A DNA stretch of 64,000 nucleotides from Endomychus coccineus (taxonomy: Eukaryota; Arthropoda; Insecta; Coleoptera; Endomychidae): assembly GCA_958510875.1 (NCBI GenBank), contig OY294072.1, positions 3,224,001 to 3,288,000 of the forward strand, read 5' to 3'. Each line of letters begins with the position of its first letter. Position 1 is the stretch's first letter. Under the pieces are notes generated by a model, which ran no database searches, had not been told where the DNA came from, and saw nothing but the letters and a program-made list of their open reading frames with translations. The position numbers and the translations under genes were made by a program. Shown in pieces: positions 38,166-50,860 of the stretch.

Positions 38166-38903
38166 CTATTTCTGAGAGGAGGGATCAGTGCTTTGAAATG
38201 GCCCCTGCTCTTTCGCAGAGGGCCCTAGTAATGTTAATTGGGCCCTCGTTGCTCTGATGAAAGGCTGGAAGTCCATCGTCCCCAAGCGGTCAATGGACTC
38301 CTGATCCAGCCAGACGATCAGTCTTATCCCGTTGGGCTCTTCCTTCCTCTCGAGTATTCCCCAAGAGGTGGCTCTGAGCCCCGGGTTTTGTCTTTCCAGG
38401 GCACCTAAGGTATCCTGGTTTGTCGGGTGCCTTTTCCCAGGCAGCCACAACATCGCCCGCCACCTTCTGGGAAGAGCTTTTGGCTCTACCGCCAGGAGGT
38501 TGACGTTTTCCCAAGGCTTTATGGTGGCTATCACTTGTGATAGCCAATCCTTGGAAGCGGAGTCCGCCGCTGTGATAAGCAGACAACGCTTCCACAGCCT
38601 TGTTGGATGGAAGCGGGGGGGCAGGGCCTCCTCCGCCAGCGCGGAGACCGCGTCCCCCACTGCGTCTGTGAACTCCAGGAGTTCATCGGGAGAGAAGCCT
38701 GCATCCTGCCTGCCTTCCCGAAAGACGGCAAGCTGCAGGATTCCTTCCCCGGTAAGAGCCCCCGCATAGCTGCCCGCCGCAGGCCTTTGAGGTCTGCGGC
38801 GTTTGACCACGCGGGTGCTCTCGGAAGTGGAAGCTGGAGTTCGGGGGCGTTTGATGGCCCCCAGACTTGGCGTCTTACTTCCGGAAGGCGCCGGACGCGG
38901 CAT
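38166..38903 (-). CDS. Non-LTR retrotransposon ORF1 (gag-like, DUF4780-like domain), 3' part
   Basis: 245-codon open frame from MPRPAPSGSKTP to the TAG beside the hairpin. The N-terminal third is basic and Pro/Arg-rich (KRPRTP, VVKRRRPQRP). The rest has the pattern seen in DUF4780 proteins of insect retroelements: LAVFREGRQDAGFSPDELL, a cysteine-containing strand (KRCLLITAAD), SKDWLSQVIATIKPWENVNL, then LPRRWRAMLWLPG. It should bind the element RNA in a ribonucleoprotein. The true start is probably upstream: an in-family GAERKRRRRMRE segment lies at about 38940-38990 in another frame, and a Ser/Pro-rich segment at 39028-39300 in the third. The complete ORF1 is therefore broken by at least two shifts. 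Confidence 0.8.
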   Translation of the reverse strand: MPRPAPSGSKTPSLGAIKRPRTPASTSESTRVVKRRRPQRPAAGSYAGALTGEGILQLAVFREGRQDAGFSPDELLEFTDAVGDAVSALAEEALPPRFHPTRLWKRCLLITAADSASKDWLSQVIATIKPWENVNLLAVEPKALPRRWRAMLWLPGKRHPTNQDTLGALERQNPGLRATSWGILERKEEPNGIRLIVWLDQESIDRLGTMDFQPFIRATRAQLTLLGPSAKEQGPFQSTDPSSQK

Positions 38904-39575
38904 GAATACCGGGCACCCGATTTAACGGATTCCCTGGCCTCCCGCATTCTCCGGCGACGCTTCCTCTCGGCCCCACAAATGTTGGGCCGTTTCACTTTGA
39001 CCCTGCCCAGTGCCCTGGACAAGGTATTTATCTCCTCGGGGTTCTCTTGCGAGATCCCCGATGGTGTTCGGTGGATTGGGAGTCGCTGGTAGGCACCGAA
39101 GAGGAGGCTACCTGCAAAAAGGAGGAAGGCACCAGTAAGGAGCCTTCCGAGGGTTGGGAAGAGGAAGGAACCCCTGAGGAGCCTTCTTTCAGGGAAGGAG
39201 AGGAGGAAGGAAGTGGAGGCACCGGTACGGAGCCTCCTTGGGTTTTAGGTTTTTTTGTTGACCTGTCATATGGATCCCACGAGTGTTGGGGAAAGGTTGG
39301 TCGCCATCCGCAGAGCCCCATACGGATGGAAGGTCTGCATACAACTGGGATTCGACCCGGTTTCCCAGAGGGACCGTTCGCGGCACTGTACCCCAGTGCC
39401 ATTCAGCCTTCGGCACGGTATCTCACACCTTGGCTTGAGTTTTTGGGGCATATGGTCCGAGACCCCTTATTCGGTATATTCGGGGCTATTCAGGTACAGA
39501 CAAGTCTGTTCCTGGACATTCGGCTATCCGCCACCTGCCGACTCGCCTGGTAGCTGACACTCCGAAGCCTCAGGT
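38904..39575 (-). pseudogene. 5' leader and frameshifted N-terminus of ORF1
   Basis: On the minus strand a Ser/Pro/Glu-rich low-complexity frame (39028-39402, with SVPVPPLPSSSPSLKEGS) is followed by a basic frame (about 38910-39020, with NICGAERKRRRRMREARE) and then the main ORF1 frame. All three are mutually out of phase. The GAERKRRRR block is typical of the start of this gag class, so these were probably one reading frame. The last 170 bp to 39575 show no coding sign and are likely 5' UTR. Confidence 0.65.
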
Positions 39576-42500
39576 CATTGGGTATACTCAAATCGCTATT
39601 GGATCAGCTATCGACATGAACTATAGGTCAGGATGTTCAGAAATATGTTTCAAATCTGAATCTGGGACTAAAAACGATTTTCAAATTCTCTTGGCTGAAC
39701 GCGTACCCTCCTGATTCTGAAGATGTCATATCTTCAGTTTTCGAGATGAATGCAGCAATGTACGAAGCGAGTGAATCGTCGATCTAGACGTTAACATTGG
39801 GTACACTATAATCGTTATAAGAAAAGCTATTGACATGAACTATGGGTCGGGATAATCGTAAATATGTTTTGAACTTGAATCCGGTACTAAAAATAATTAT
39901 AGAATTCTCTCGGCTAAACGCGTACACTCCTGGATCTGAAGATGTCATATCTTCAGTTTTCGAGATAGACGAGACAATGAACGGAGCGAACGAATCGTCG
40001 ATTCGGACGTTTACATTGGGTAAACTAAGATCGTTATTAGAACAGCTATCGACATGAATTATGAGTCGGCATATTCAGAAATGTGTTTTAAATTTGAATC
40101 CATCTATTAAAATTATTTGAAAATCCTCTTGGCTAAACGCATACCTACACGACTGGATCTGAAGATGTCATATCTTCAGTTTTCGAGAGAACGCGACAAA
40201 GTTCGAAGCGAACGAGTCGTCGATCTGGACGTTTACATTGAGTATACTCAAATCGTTATAAGAACAGATATCGCCATTAACTATGAGTCGGGATGTTCAG
40301 AAATATATTCTAAATTTGAATCCGGGACTGAGAATGATTTTGGAATCCTCTTGGCTCAACGCGTACACTCCTGGATCTGAAGATGTCATATCTTCAGTTT
40401 TCGAGATGAACGCTATAATCGTTAAAAGAACAGCTATTGACATGAACTATGGATCGGGATAATCGTAAATATGTTTTGAATTTGAATCCGGTACTAAAGA
40501 TAATTTCAGAGGTCTCTCGGCTAAACGCGTACACTCCTGGATCTGAAAATGTCATATCTTCAGTTTTCGAGATAAACGACACAATGAACGAAGCGAACCA
40601 ATCGTCGATTCGGACGTTTACATTGGGTAAACTAAGATCGTTATTAGAACAGCTATCGATATGAACTATGAGTCGTCATATTCAGAAATGTGTTTCAAAT
40701 TCGAATTCGGTTATAAAAATTATTTGAAAATCCTCTTGGCTAAACACGTACCTACACTACTGGATCTGAAGATGTCATTTTTCAAGTTTTCGAGATAACG
40801 CGACAAAGTTCGAAGCGAACGAGTTGTCGAACTAGACGTTTACATTGAGTATACTCAAATCGTTATTAGAACAGCTATCGCCATTAACTATGGGTTGGGA
40901 TGTTCAGAAATATGTTCAAAATTTGAATCCGGGACTGAAAACGATTTTTGTATCCTCTTGGCTGAACGCGTACACTCCTGGATCTGGAGATGTCATATCT
41001 TCAGTTTTCGAGATAAACGCGACAATTTACGAAACGAATAAATCGTCGATTCAGACGTTTACATTGAGTGAACTAGAATCGTTATAAGACCAGCTATCGA
41101 CATTAATTATGGGTCGGGATGTTGATAAATATGTTTCAAATTTGAACCCGGGACTGAAGATGATTTTAAAGTCCTCTTAGCTGAACGCGTACACTCCTGT
41201 ATCTGAAGATGTCATATCTTCAGTTTTCGAGATAAACGAATCGTCGATCTAGACGTTCACATTGGGTATACTTAAATCGCTATTGGATCAGCTATCGACA
41301 TGAACTATAGGTCAGGATGTTCAGAAATATGTTTCAAATCTGAATCTGGGACTAAAAACGATTTTCAAATTCTCTTGGCTGAACGCGTACCCTCCTGATT
41401 CTGAAGATGTCATATCTTCAGTTTTCGAGATGAATGCAGCAATGTACGAAGCGAGTGAATCGTCGATCTAGACGTTTACATTGGGTACACTATAATCGTT
41501 ATAAGAAAAGCTATTGACATGAACTATGGGTCGGGATAATCGTAAATATGTTTTGAACTTGAATCCGGTACTAAAAATAATTATAGAATTCTCTCGGCTA
41601 AACGCGTACACTACTGGATCTGAAGATGTCATATCTTCAGTTTTCGAGATAGACGAGACAATGAACGGAGCGAACGGATCGTCGATTCGGACGTTTACAT
41701 TGGGTAAACTAAGATCGTTATTAGAAAAGCTATCGACATGAATTATGAGTCGGCATATTCAGAAATGTGTTTTAAATTTGAATCCATCTATTAAAATTAT
41801 TTGAAAATCCTCTTGGCTAAACGCATACCTACACGACTGGATCTGAAGATGTCATATCTTCAGTTTTCGAGAGAACGCGACAAAGTTCGAAGCGAACGAG
41901 TCGTCGATCTGGACGTTTACATTGAGTATACTCAAATCGTTATTAGAACAGATATCGCCATTAACTATGAGTCGGGATGTTCAGAAATATATTCTAAATT
42001 TGAATCCGGGACTGAGAATGATTTTGGAATCCTCTTGGCTCAACGCGTACACTCCTGGATCTGAAGATGTCATATCTTCAGTTTTCGAGATGAACGCTAT
42101 AATCGTTAAAAGAACAGCTATTGACATGAACTATGGATCGGGATAATCGTAAATATGTTTTGAATTTGAATCCGGTACTAAAGATAATTTCAGAGGTCTC
42201 TCGGCTAAACGCGTACACTCCTGGATCTGAAAATGTCATATCTTCAGTTTTCGAGATAAACGACACAATGAACGAAGCGAACCAATCGTCGATTCGGACG
42301 TTTACATTGGGTAAACTAAGATCGTTATTAGAACAGCTATCGATATGAACTATGAGTCGTCATATTCAGAAATGTGTTTCAAATTCGAATTCGGTTATAA
42401 AAATTATTTGAAAATCCTCTTGGCTAAACACGTACCTACACTACTGGATCTGAAGATGTCATTTTTCCAGTTTTCGAGATAACGCGACAAAGTTCGAAGC

Positions 42501-42943
42501 GAACGAGTTGTCGATCTAGACGTTTACATTGAGTATACTCAAATCGTTATTAGAACAGCTATCGCCATTAACTATGGGTTGAGATGTTCAGAAATATGTT
42601 CAAAATTTGAATCCGGGACTGAAAACGATTTTTGTATCCTCTTGGCTGAACGCGTACACTCCTGGATCTGGAGATGTCATATCTTCAGTTTTCGAGATAA
42701 ACGCGACAATTTACGAAACGAATGAATCGTCGATTCAGACGTTTACATTGAGTGAACTAGAATCGTTATAAGACCAGCTATCGACATTAATTATGGGTCG
42801 GGATGTTGATAAATATGTTTCAAATTTGAACCCGGGACTGAAGATGATTTTAAAGTCCTCTCAGCTGAACGCGTACACTCCTGTATCTGAAGATGTCATA
42901 TCTTCAGTTTTCGAGATAAACGAATCGTCGATCTAGACGTTCA
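39576..42943. repeat. Satellite tandem duplication of 1684 bp
   Basis: Copy 1 is 39576-41259 and copy 2 41260-42943. Matching begins at CATTGGGTATACTCAAATCG / CATTGGGTATACTTAAATCG and continues through GATCAGCTATCGACATG, the ACGACTGGATCTGAAG monomer and the short AACGCTATAATCGTTAAAAG monomer. Only scattered point differences separate the copies. Recognisable homology to the left of copy 1 stops within about 50 bp of the non-LTR insertion. Confidence 0.9.
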
Positions 42944-44825
42944 CATTGGGTATACTTAAATCGTTATTAGAACAGCTATCGACATTAACTATGAGTTGGC
43001 ATATTTATGTGTTTTAAATTTGAATTCGGGACGTAAAATGATTTCAGAATCCTCTTGGCTGAACGCGTACACTCCTGGATTCGAAGATATCATGTCTTCG
43101 GTTTTCGAGATAAACTTGACAATGTATGAAGCGAATGAATCGTCGATTCAGACGTTTACATTGGGTATACCAAAATCGTTATAAAACAACTATTGACATG
43201 AACTATGTGTCGGGATGTTCAGAAATATGTTTTAAATTTGAATCCGGGACTGAAGATGATTTTAGAATCCTTTTCGCTGGACGCGTACACTCCTGGATCT
43301 GAAGATGTCATATCTTCAGTTCTCGAGATAAGCCCGACATTGTACGAAGAGAACGAAACTTCGATCTAGATGTTTACATTGGGTATACTAAAATCGTGAT
43401 AAGAACAGCTATTGACAGGAACTATAAATCGGGATGTTCAGAAATATATTTCAAATTTGAATCCGGGTCTGAAGATAATTTTGAAATCCTCTTGGCTGAA
43501 CGCGTACACTCCTGGTTCTTGTCATATCTTCAGTTTTCGAAATAACATTGAGTATACTAAAATCGTTATAAAAACAGCTATTGACATGAACTATGGGTTG
43601 GGGTGTTCCGAATTATGTTTCAATTTTGAATCCGGGACTAAAAATAATTTTAAAATCCTCTTGTCTAACCGCGTACACTATTGGATCTGAAGATGTCACA
43701 TCTTCGGTTTTCGAAATAAACAAGACAATGAACGAAGCGAACAAATCGTCGATTTGGACGTTTATATTGGGTATACTTAAATCGTTATTAGAACAGCTAT
43801 CACCATTAACTTGGGGTCAGGATATCCAGAAATATGTTCTTATTTTGAATCCAGGACTAAAAAAATTATTTTAGGATACTTTTGGCTCAACGCGTACACT
43901 CCTCGATCTGAAGATGTCATATCTTCAGTTTTCGAGATAAATGCCACAATGTACGAAGCGAATGAATCGTCGATTCAGACGTTCACATTGAGTAAACTAG
44001 AATCGTTATTAGACCAGCTATCGGAATGAATCATGGGTCGGGATGTTCATAAACATGTTTTAAATTTGAACTATGAACTAAAAATGATTTCAAAATCCTC
44101 TTGGCTGAACGCGTACACTCTTGAATCTAAAGATGTCATATCTCCAGTTTTCGAGATAAACGCGAAAATGTACGAAGCGAACGAATCGTCGATCTAGACG
44201 TTTACGTTGAGTGTACTTAAGTCGTTCTTAGAACAGCTATCGACATGAACTATGAGTTGGTATGTTCAGAAATATGTTTTGAATTTTAATCCGGGAATAA
44301 AAATGATTTCAGAATCCTCTTGGCTGAACGCCTACACTCCTGAATCTGAAGATGTCATATCTTCAGTTCCGAGATGAACGTGACAATGTACGAAGCGAAT
44401 GAATCGTAGATCCAGACGTTTTCATTGAGTATACCGAAATCGTTATTAGAACAGCTATCGAAATAAACTATGAGTCGGCCGGCATATTCAGAAATGTGTT
44501 TCAAATTTGAATCTGGCACTAAAAATGATTTTAGAATCCTCTCGACTGAACGCGTATACTCCTAGGATCTGAAGATGTCATATCTTCAAATTTCGAGATG
44601 AACGCGACAATGTACGAAGCGAACGAATCGTCGATCTAGACGTTTACATTGAGTATACTAAAATAGTTATCAGAACAGCTATCGACATGAACTTTGGGTC
44701 GGCAAATTCAGGAATGGTGTTTCAAATGCGAATACGGCTTTAGAAATGATTTTAGAATCCTCTTGGCTGAACGCGTACACTCATGGATCTGGATATGTCA
44801 TATCTTCAAATTTCGAGATGAACGC

Positions 44826-47800
44826 GACAGTGTACGAATCGAACGAATCGTCGATCTAGAAGTTTACATTGGGTATATTAGAATTGTTATTAGAACAGCT
44901 ATCGAGAATAACTATGAGTCGGCATATTCAGAAATGTGTTCTAAATTTGGATCCGGCTATAAAAATGATTTGAGAATCCTCTTGGCTAAACGCGTACCTA
45001 CACAACTGGATTCGAAGTTGTCATATCTTCAGTTTTCGAAAAAACGCGACAAAGTACGAAGCGAACGAGTCGTCGATCTAGACGTTTACATTGGGTACAA
45101 TAAAATCGTTATTAGGACAGCTATCGACATGAACCATGAGTCGGGATGTTCAAAAATATGTTTTAAATTTGAATCCGGGACTAAAAATGATTTTAAAATC
45201 CTCACGTCTGATCTCGTATAATCCTGGATCTGAAGATGTCATATCTTCTGTTTTCGAGATAAACGCGACAATGTACGAATTGAATGAATCTTCGATCTAA
45301 ACGTTCATATTAAGTGAACTAAAATCATTATTAGAACAGCTATCGACATGAATTATGGGTCGAGATGTTCATATATATGTTTTGAATTTGGACACGGGAC
45401 TTAAAATGATTCCAGAATCCACTTGGCTAAACGCGTACACTCCCGGATCTGAAGATGTCATATCATCAGTTTTCGAGATAAACGCGACAATGTACGAAGC
45501 GAATGAATCGTCGATCCAGACGTTTACATTGGATATACCAAAATCATTATAAGAACAGCTATTGACATGAACAATGAGTCGGCATAGTTATGTGTTTTAA
45601 ATTTGAATCCGGGACTAAAAATGATTTTAGAATCCTTTTGGCTGAACGCGTACACTCCTGGTTCTGAAGATGTCATATCTTCAGTTTTCGAGATGAACGC
45701 GACATTAAACGAAGAGGACGAGTCGTCGATCTAGATGTTCACATTGGGTATACTGAAATCGTTATAAGAACAGCTATTGACATGACCTATGTGTCGGATT
45801 GTTCAGAAATATATTTTAAATTTGAATCCGGGTCTAAAAACGAATTTAAAATCCTCTAGGCTGAACGCGTACACTCCTGGATCATGTCATATCTTCAGTT
45901 TTCGAGATAAACGCGACAGTGTATGGAGCGAATGAATCGTCGATCTAGACGTTCTCATTGAGTATACTGAAATCGTTATTAGAACAGCTGTCGACATGAA
46001 CTATGAGTCAGCATATTCAGAAATGTGTTTTAAATTTAATACGGCACTAAAAATTATTTCAGAATACTATTGACTGAACGCGTACACTCCTGGATCTGAG
46101 GATGTCATATCTTCAAATTTCGAGATAAACGCGACAACGTACGAAGCGAACTAATCGTCGATCTAGACGTTTACATTGGGTATACTGAAATCGTTATTAG
46201 GACAGCTATCTACATGAACTATGGGTCGGGATGTTTTGTGATATGTTTCAAATTTGAATCCGGGACTAAAAACAATTTTTAAATCTTCTTGCCTAAATGC
46301 GTACACTCCTGAATCTGAAGATGTCATATCATCAGTTTTCGAAATAAACGCGAAAATGTACGAAGCGAATGAATTGTCGATCTAGACGTTCATATTGAGT
46401 GAACTAAAATCATTATTAGAACAGCTATCGACATGAATTATGGGTCGGGATGTTCATAAATATGTTTTAAATTTGGACACGGGACTTGAAATGATTCCAG
46501 AATCCTCTTGTCTAAATGCGTACACTCCTGAATCTGAAGATGTCGTATCATCAGTTTTCGAGATAAACGCGAAAATGTACGAAGCGAATGAATTGTCGAT
46601 TTAGACGTTCATATTGAGTGAACTAAAATCATTATTAGAACAGCTATCGACATGAATTATGGGTCGGGATGTTCATAAATATGTTTTAAATTTGGACACG
46701 GGACTTAAAATGATTCCAGAATCCTCTCGGCTACACGCGTACGCTCCTGGATCCGAAAACGTCATATCTCCGGTTTCCGAGATAAACGCGACAATGTACG
46801 AAGCGATAGAAACGTCGATCTAGACGATCACATTGAGTATACTAAAATCTTCATCAGAACAGCTATCAACATGAGCTATGGGTAGGCATATTCAGAAATG
46901 TGAATTGAATTTGAATCCGGCACTGGAGAAGATTTTAGAATCCTCTAGGCTGAACGAGTACACTCCTGGATCTGAAGATGTCATATCTTCAAATTTCGAG
47001 ATGAACGCGACAATATACGAAGCGAACGAGTCGTCGATCTAAATGTTCACATTGGGTATACTGAAATCGTTATAAGAACAGCTATTGACATGACCTATGT
47101 GTCGGGTTGTTCAGAAATTTATTTTCTGTTTTCGAGATAAACGAACAATGTACGAAGCGAATGAATCTTCCATCTAGACGTTCATATTGAGTGAACTAAA
47201 ATCATTATTAGAACAGATATCGACATGAATTATGAGTCGGGATGTTCATAAATATGTTTTAAATTGGACACGGGACTTAAAATGATTCCAGAATCCTCTT
47301 GGCTAAACGCGTACACTCCTGGATCTGAAGATGTCATATCATCAGTTTTCGAGATAAACGCGACAATGTACGAAGCGAATGAATCGTCGATCCAGACGTT
47401 TACATTGGGTATACCAAAATCGTTATAAGAACAGCTATTGACATGAACAATGAGTCGGCATAGTTATGTGTTTTAAATTTGAATCCGGGACTAAAAATTA
47501 TTTTAGAATCCTTCTGGCTGAACGCGTACACTCCTGGTTCTGAAGATATCATATCTTCAGTTTTCGAGATGAACGCGACATTAAACGAAGAGAACGAGTC
47601 GTCGATCTAAATGTTCACATTGGGTATACTAAAATCGTTATAAGAACAACTATTGACATGACTTATGTGTCGGATTGTTCAGAAATATATTTTATTTTGA
47701 ATTCGGGTCTAAAAATGATTTTAAAATCCTCTAGGCTGACCGCGTACACTCCTGGATCATGTAATACCTTCAGTTTTCGAGATTAACGCGACAATGTATG

Positions 47801-48500
47801 GAGCGAATGAATCGTCGATCTAGACGTTCTCATTGAGTATCAATCATTGAGTATACTGAAATCGTTATTAGAACAGCTATCGACATGAACTATTGGTCGT
47901 CATATTCAGAAATGTGTTTTAAATTTGAATTCGGCACTGAAAATGATTTTAGAATCCTCTTGGCTGAACGAGTACACTCTTGGATCTGAAGATGTCATAT
48001 CTTCAAATTTCGAGATGAACGCGACAGTGTACGAATCGAACGAATCGTCGATCTAGAAGTTTACATTGGGTATATCTGAATTGTTATTAGAACAGCTATC
48101 GAGAATAACTATGAGTCGGCATATTCAGAAATGTGTTCTAAATTTGGATCCGGCTATAAAAATGATTTGAGAATCCTCTTAGCTAAACGCGTACCTACAC
48201 AACTGGATTCGAAGTTGTCATATCTTCAGTTTTCGAGAAAACGCGACAAAGTACGAAGCAAACGGATCGTCGATCTAGACGTTTACATTGGGTACAATAA
48301 AATCGTTATTAGGACAGCTATCGACATGAACCATGAGTCGGTATGTTCAAAAATATGTTTTAAATTTGAATCCGGGACTAAAAATGATTTTAAAATCCTC
48401 ACGTCTGATCTCGTATACTCCTAGATCTGAAGATGTCATATCTTCTGTTTTCGAGATAAACGCGACAATGTACGAAGCGAATGAATCGTCGATCTAGACG
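44826..48500. repeat. Satellite segment pair at 3197-bp offset
   Basis: About 44826-45300 and 48023-48500 share private changes (ACAGTGTACGAATCGAACG, AGAAGTTTACATTGGGTATAT, GAGAATAACTATGAGTCGG, CTCACGTCTGATCTCGTATA). This shows duplication of a multi-monomer block that also contains other duplicated blocks between the copies. Confidence 0.82.
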
Positions 48501-50860
48501 TTCATATTAAGTGAACTAAAATCATTATTAGAACAGCTATCCTAATGAATTATGGGACGGGATGTTCATAAATATGTTTTAAATTTGGACACAACTAAAA
48601 ATGATTCCAGAATCCTCTTGGCTAAACGCGAACACTCCTGGATCTGAAGATGTCATATCTTCAGTTTTCGAGATAAACGCGACAATGTACGGAGCGAACG
48701 AATCGTCGATCTAGACGTTTACATTGGGTATACTAAAATCGTTATCAGAACAGCTATAGACATGAACCATGGGTAGGCATATTCAGAAATGTGAATTGAA
48801 TTTGAATCCGGCCATAGAGAAGATTTTAGAAACCTCTTGGTTCAACAAGTACACTCCTGGATCTGAAGATGCCATATCTCCAGTTTTCGAGATAAACGCG
48901 ACAATGTACGGAGTGAAAGAAACGGCGATCTAGACGATCACATTGAGTATACTAAAATCGTTATCAGAACAGCTATCGACATGAACTATGGATAAACATA
49001 TTCAGAAAAGTGAATTGAATTCGAATCCGGCATTAGAGAAGATTTAAGAAACCTCTTGGCTTAACAAGTACACTCATGGATCTGTAGATGCCATATCTCC
49101 AGTTTTCGAGATAAACTACACAATGTACGAAGCGATAGAAACGTCGATCTAGACGATCACGTTGAGTATACTAAAATCTTTATCAGAACAGCTATCGACT
49201 TGAGCTATGGGTAGGAATATTCAGAAATGTGAATTAAATTTGAATCCGGCACTAGAGAAGATTTTAGAATCCATTAGGCTGAACGAGTACACTCCTGGAT
49301 CTGAAGATGTCATATCTTCAAATTTCGAGATGAACGCGAAAATATACGAAGCGAACGAATCGTCGATCCGGACGTTGAGCAGCTATCGACATTAACTATG
49401 AGTCTGCAAAGTTATGTGTTTTAAATTCGAATTCGAGACTTGAAATGATTCCAGAATCCTTTTGGCTAAACGCTTACACTCCTGGTTCTGAAGATATCAT
49501 ATCTTCAGTTTTTGAGATGAACACGACATTAAACGAAGAGAACGAGTCGTCGATCTAAATGTTTACATTGACTATACTAAAATCGTTATAAGGACAGCTA
49601 TTGACATGACCTATGTGTCTGATTGTTCAGAAATTTATTTTCTGTTTTCGAGATAAACGCGACAATGTACGAAGCGAATGAATCTTCGATCTAGACGTTC
49701 ATATTAAGTGAACTAAAATCATTATTAGAACCGCTATCGACATGAATTATGGGTCGGGATGTTCATAAATATGTTTCAAATTTGGACACGGAACTTGAAA
49801 TGATTCCAGAATCCTCTTGGCTAAACGCGTACACTCCTGGATCTGAAGATGTCATATCATCAGTTCTCGAGATAAACGCGACAATGTACGAAGCGAATGA
49901 ATCGTCGATCCAGACGTTTACATTGGGTATACCAAAATCATTATAAGAACAGCTATTGAGATGAACAATGAGTCGGCATAGTTATGTGTTTTAAATTTGA
50001 ATCCGGGAATAAAAATGATTTTAGAATAGTTTTGGCTGAACGCGTACACTCCTGGTTCTGAAGATATCATATCTTCAATTTTCGAAATGAACGCGACATT
50101 AAACGAAGAGGACGAGTCGTCGATCTAAATGTTCACATTGGGTATACTGAAATCGTTATAAGAACAGCTATTGACATGACCTATGTGTCGGATTGTTCAG
50201 AAATATATTTTAAATTTGAATCCGGGTATAAAAATGAATTTAAAATCCTCTAGGCTGAACGCGTTTACTCCTGGATCATGTCATATCTTCAGCTTTCGAG
50301 ATAAACGCGACAATGTATGGAGCGAATGAATCGTCGATCTAGACGTTCTCATTGAGTATACTGAAATCGTTATCAAAACAGCTGTCGACATGAACTATGA
50401 GTCAGCATATTCAGAAATGTGTTTTAAATTTGAATACGGCACTAAAACTCATTTCAGAATACTATTGACTGAACGCGTACACTCCTGGATCTGAGGATGT
50501 CATATCTTCAAATTTCGAGATAAACGCGACAACGTACGAAGCGAACGAATCGTCGACCTAGACGTTTACATTGGGTATACTGAAATCGTTATTAGGACAG
50601 CTATCTACATGATCTATGGGTCGGGATGTTTTGAAATATGTTTCAAATTTGAATCCGGGACTGAAAATAATTTTAAAATCTTCTTGTCTAAATGCGTACA
50701 CTCCTGAATCTGAAGAAGTCATATCATCAGTTTTCGAGATAAACGCGAAAATGTACGAAGCGAATGAATTGTCGATCTAGACGTTCATATTGAGTGAACT
50801 AAAATCATTATTAGAACAGCTATCGACATGAATTATGGGTCGGGATGTTCATATATATGT
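45340..50860. repeat. Recurring satellite higher-order block, about 4395-bp offset
   Basis: An ordered series of monomer types recurs: GGACACGGGACTT, then GGCATAGTTATGTG with ACATTAAACGAAGAG, then CTGGATCATGTCAT with TGTATGGAGCG, then CAGCATATTCAGAAATGTG with TCTTCAAATTTCG. It is seen at about 45340-46450 and 49730-50860 (offset 4394-4397), and in part at about 47226-47960, 51905-52450 and 54334-55140. This is the clearest higher-order repeat with distinct monomer classes in the window. Confidence 0.82.

Larger units (their letters stand above)
34451..39575 (-). mobile_element. Non-LTR retrotransposon (LOA-like, I superfamily), nearly intact ORF2
   Basis: GC-rich 5.1-kb minus-strand element inside the AT-rich satellite. 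Order in transcript sense: 5' leader, ORF1 (DUF4780-like gag, frameshifted at its N-terminus), hairpin, ORF2 with APE endonuclease, RT (YADD), RNase H and a C-terminal CCHC motif, a short 3' UTR and a (TTGA)n-type tail. Target duplication CATTGGGTA(T) is at 34442-34451 and 39576-39585. An APE-RT-RNase H order with this N-terminal signature (LQANLQHGKSS, CLIQEPWAY) points to the LOA clade. Its base composition contrasts sharply with the flanks. The 5' end may be slightly truncated. Confidence 0.93.

Noticed and set aside
38332..39553. Plus-strand open frames of 100-168 codons over the non-LTR element
   Set aside because: They are antisense shadows of GC-rich ORF1/ORF2. The minus-strand product matches known domains.
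44694..45221. 175-codon open frame and dozens of 60-136-codon frames in the satellite
   Set aside because: They recur with the monomer, start at different points, are stopped by ATCTAG or TGAAGA in most copies and have no shared start context. They follow from a 219-bp period divisible by three.
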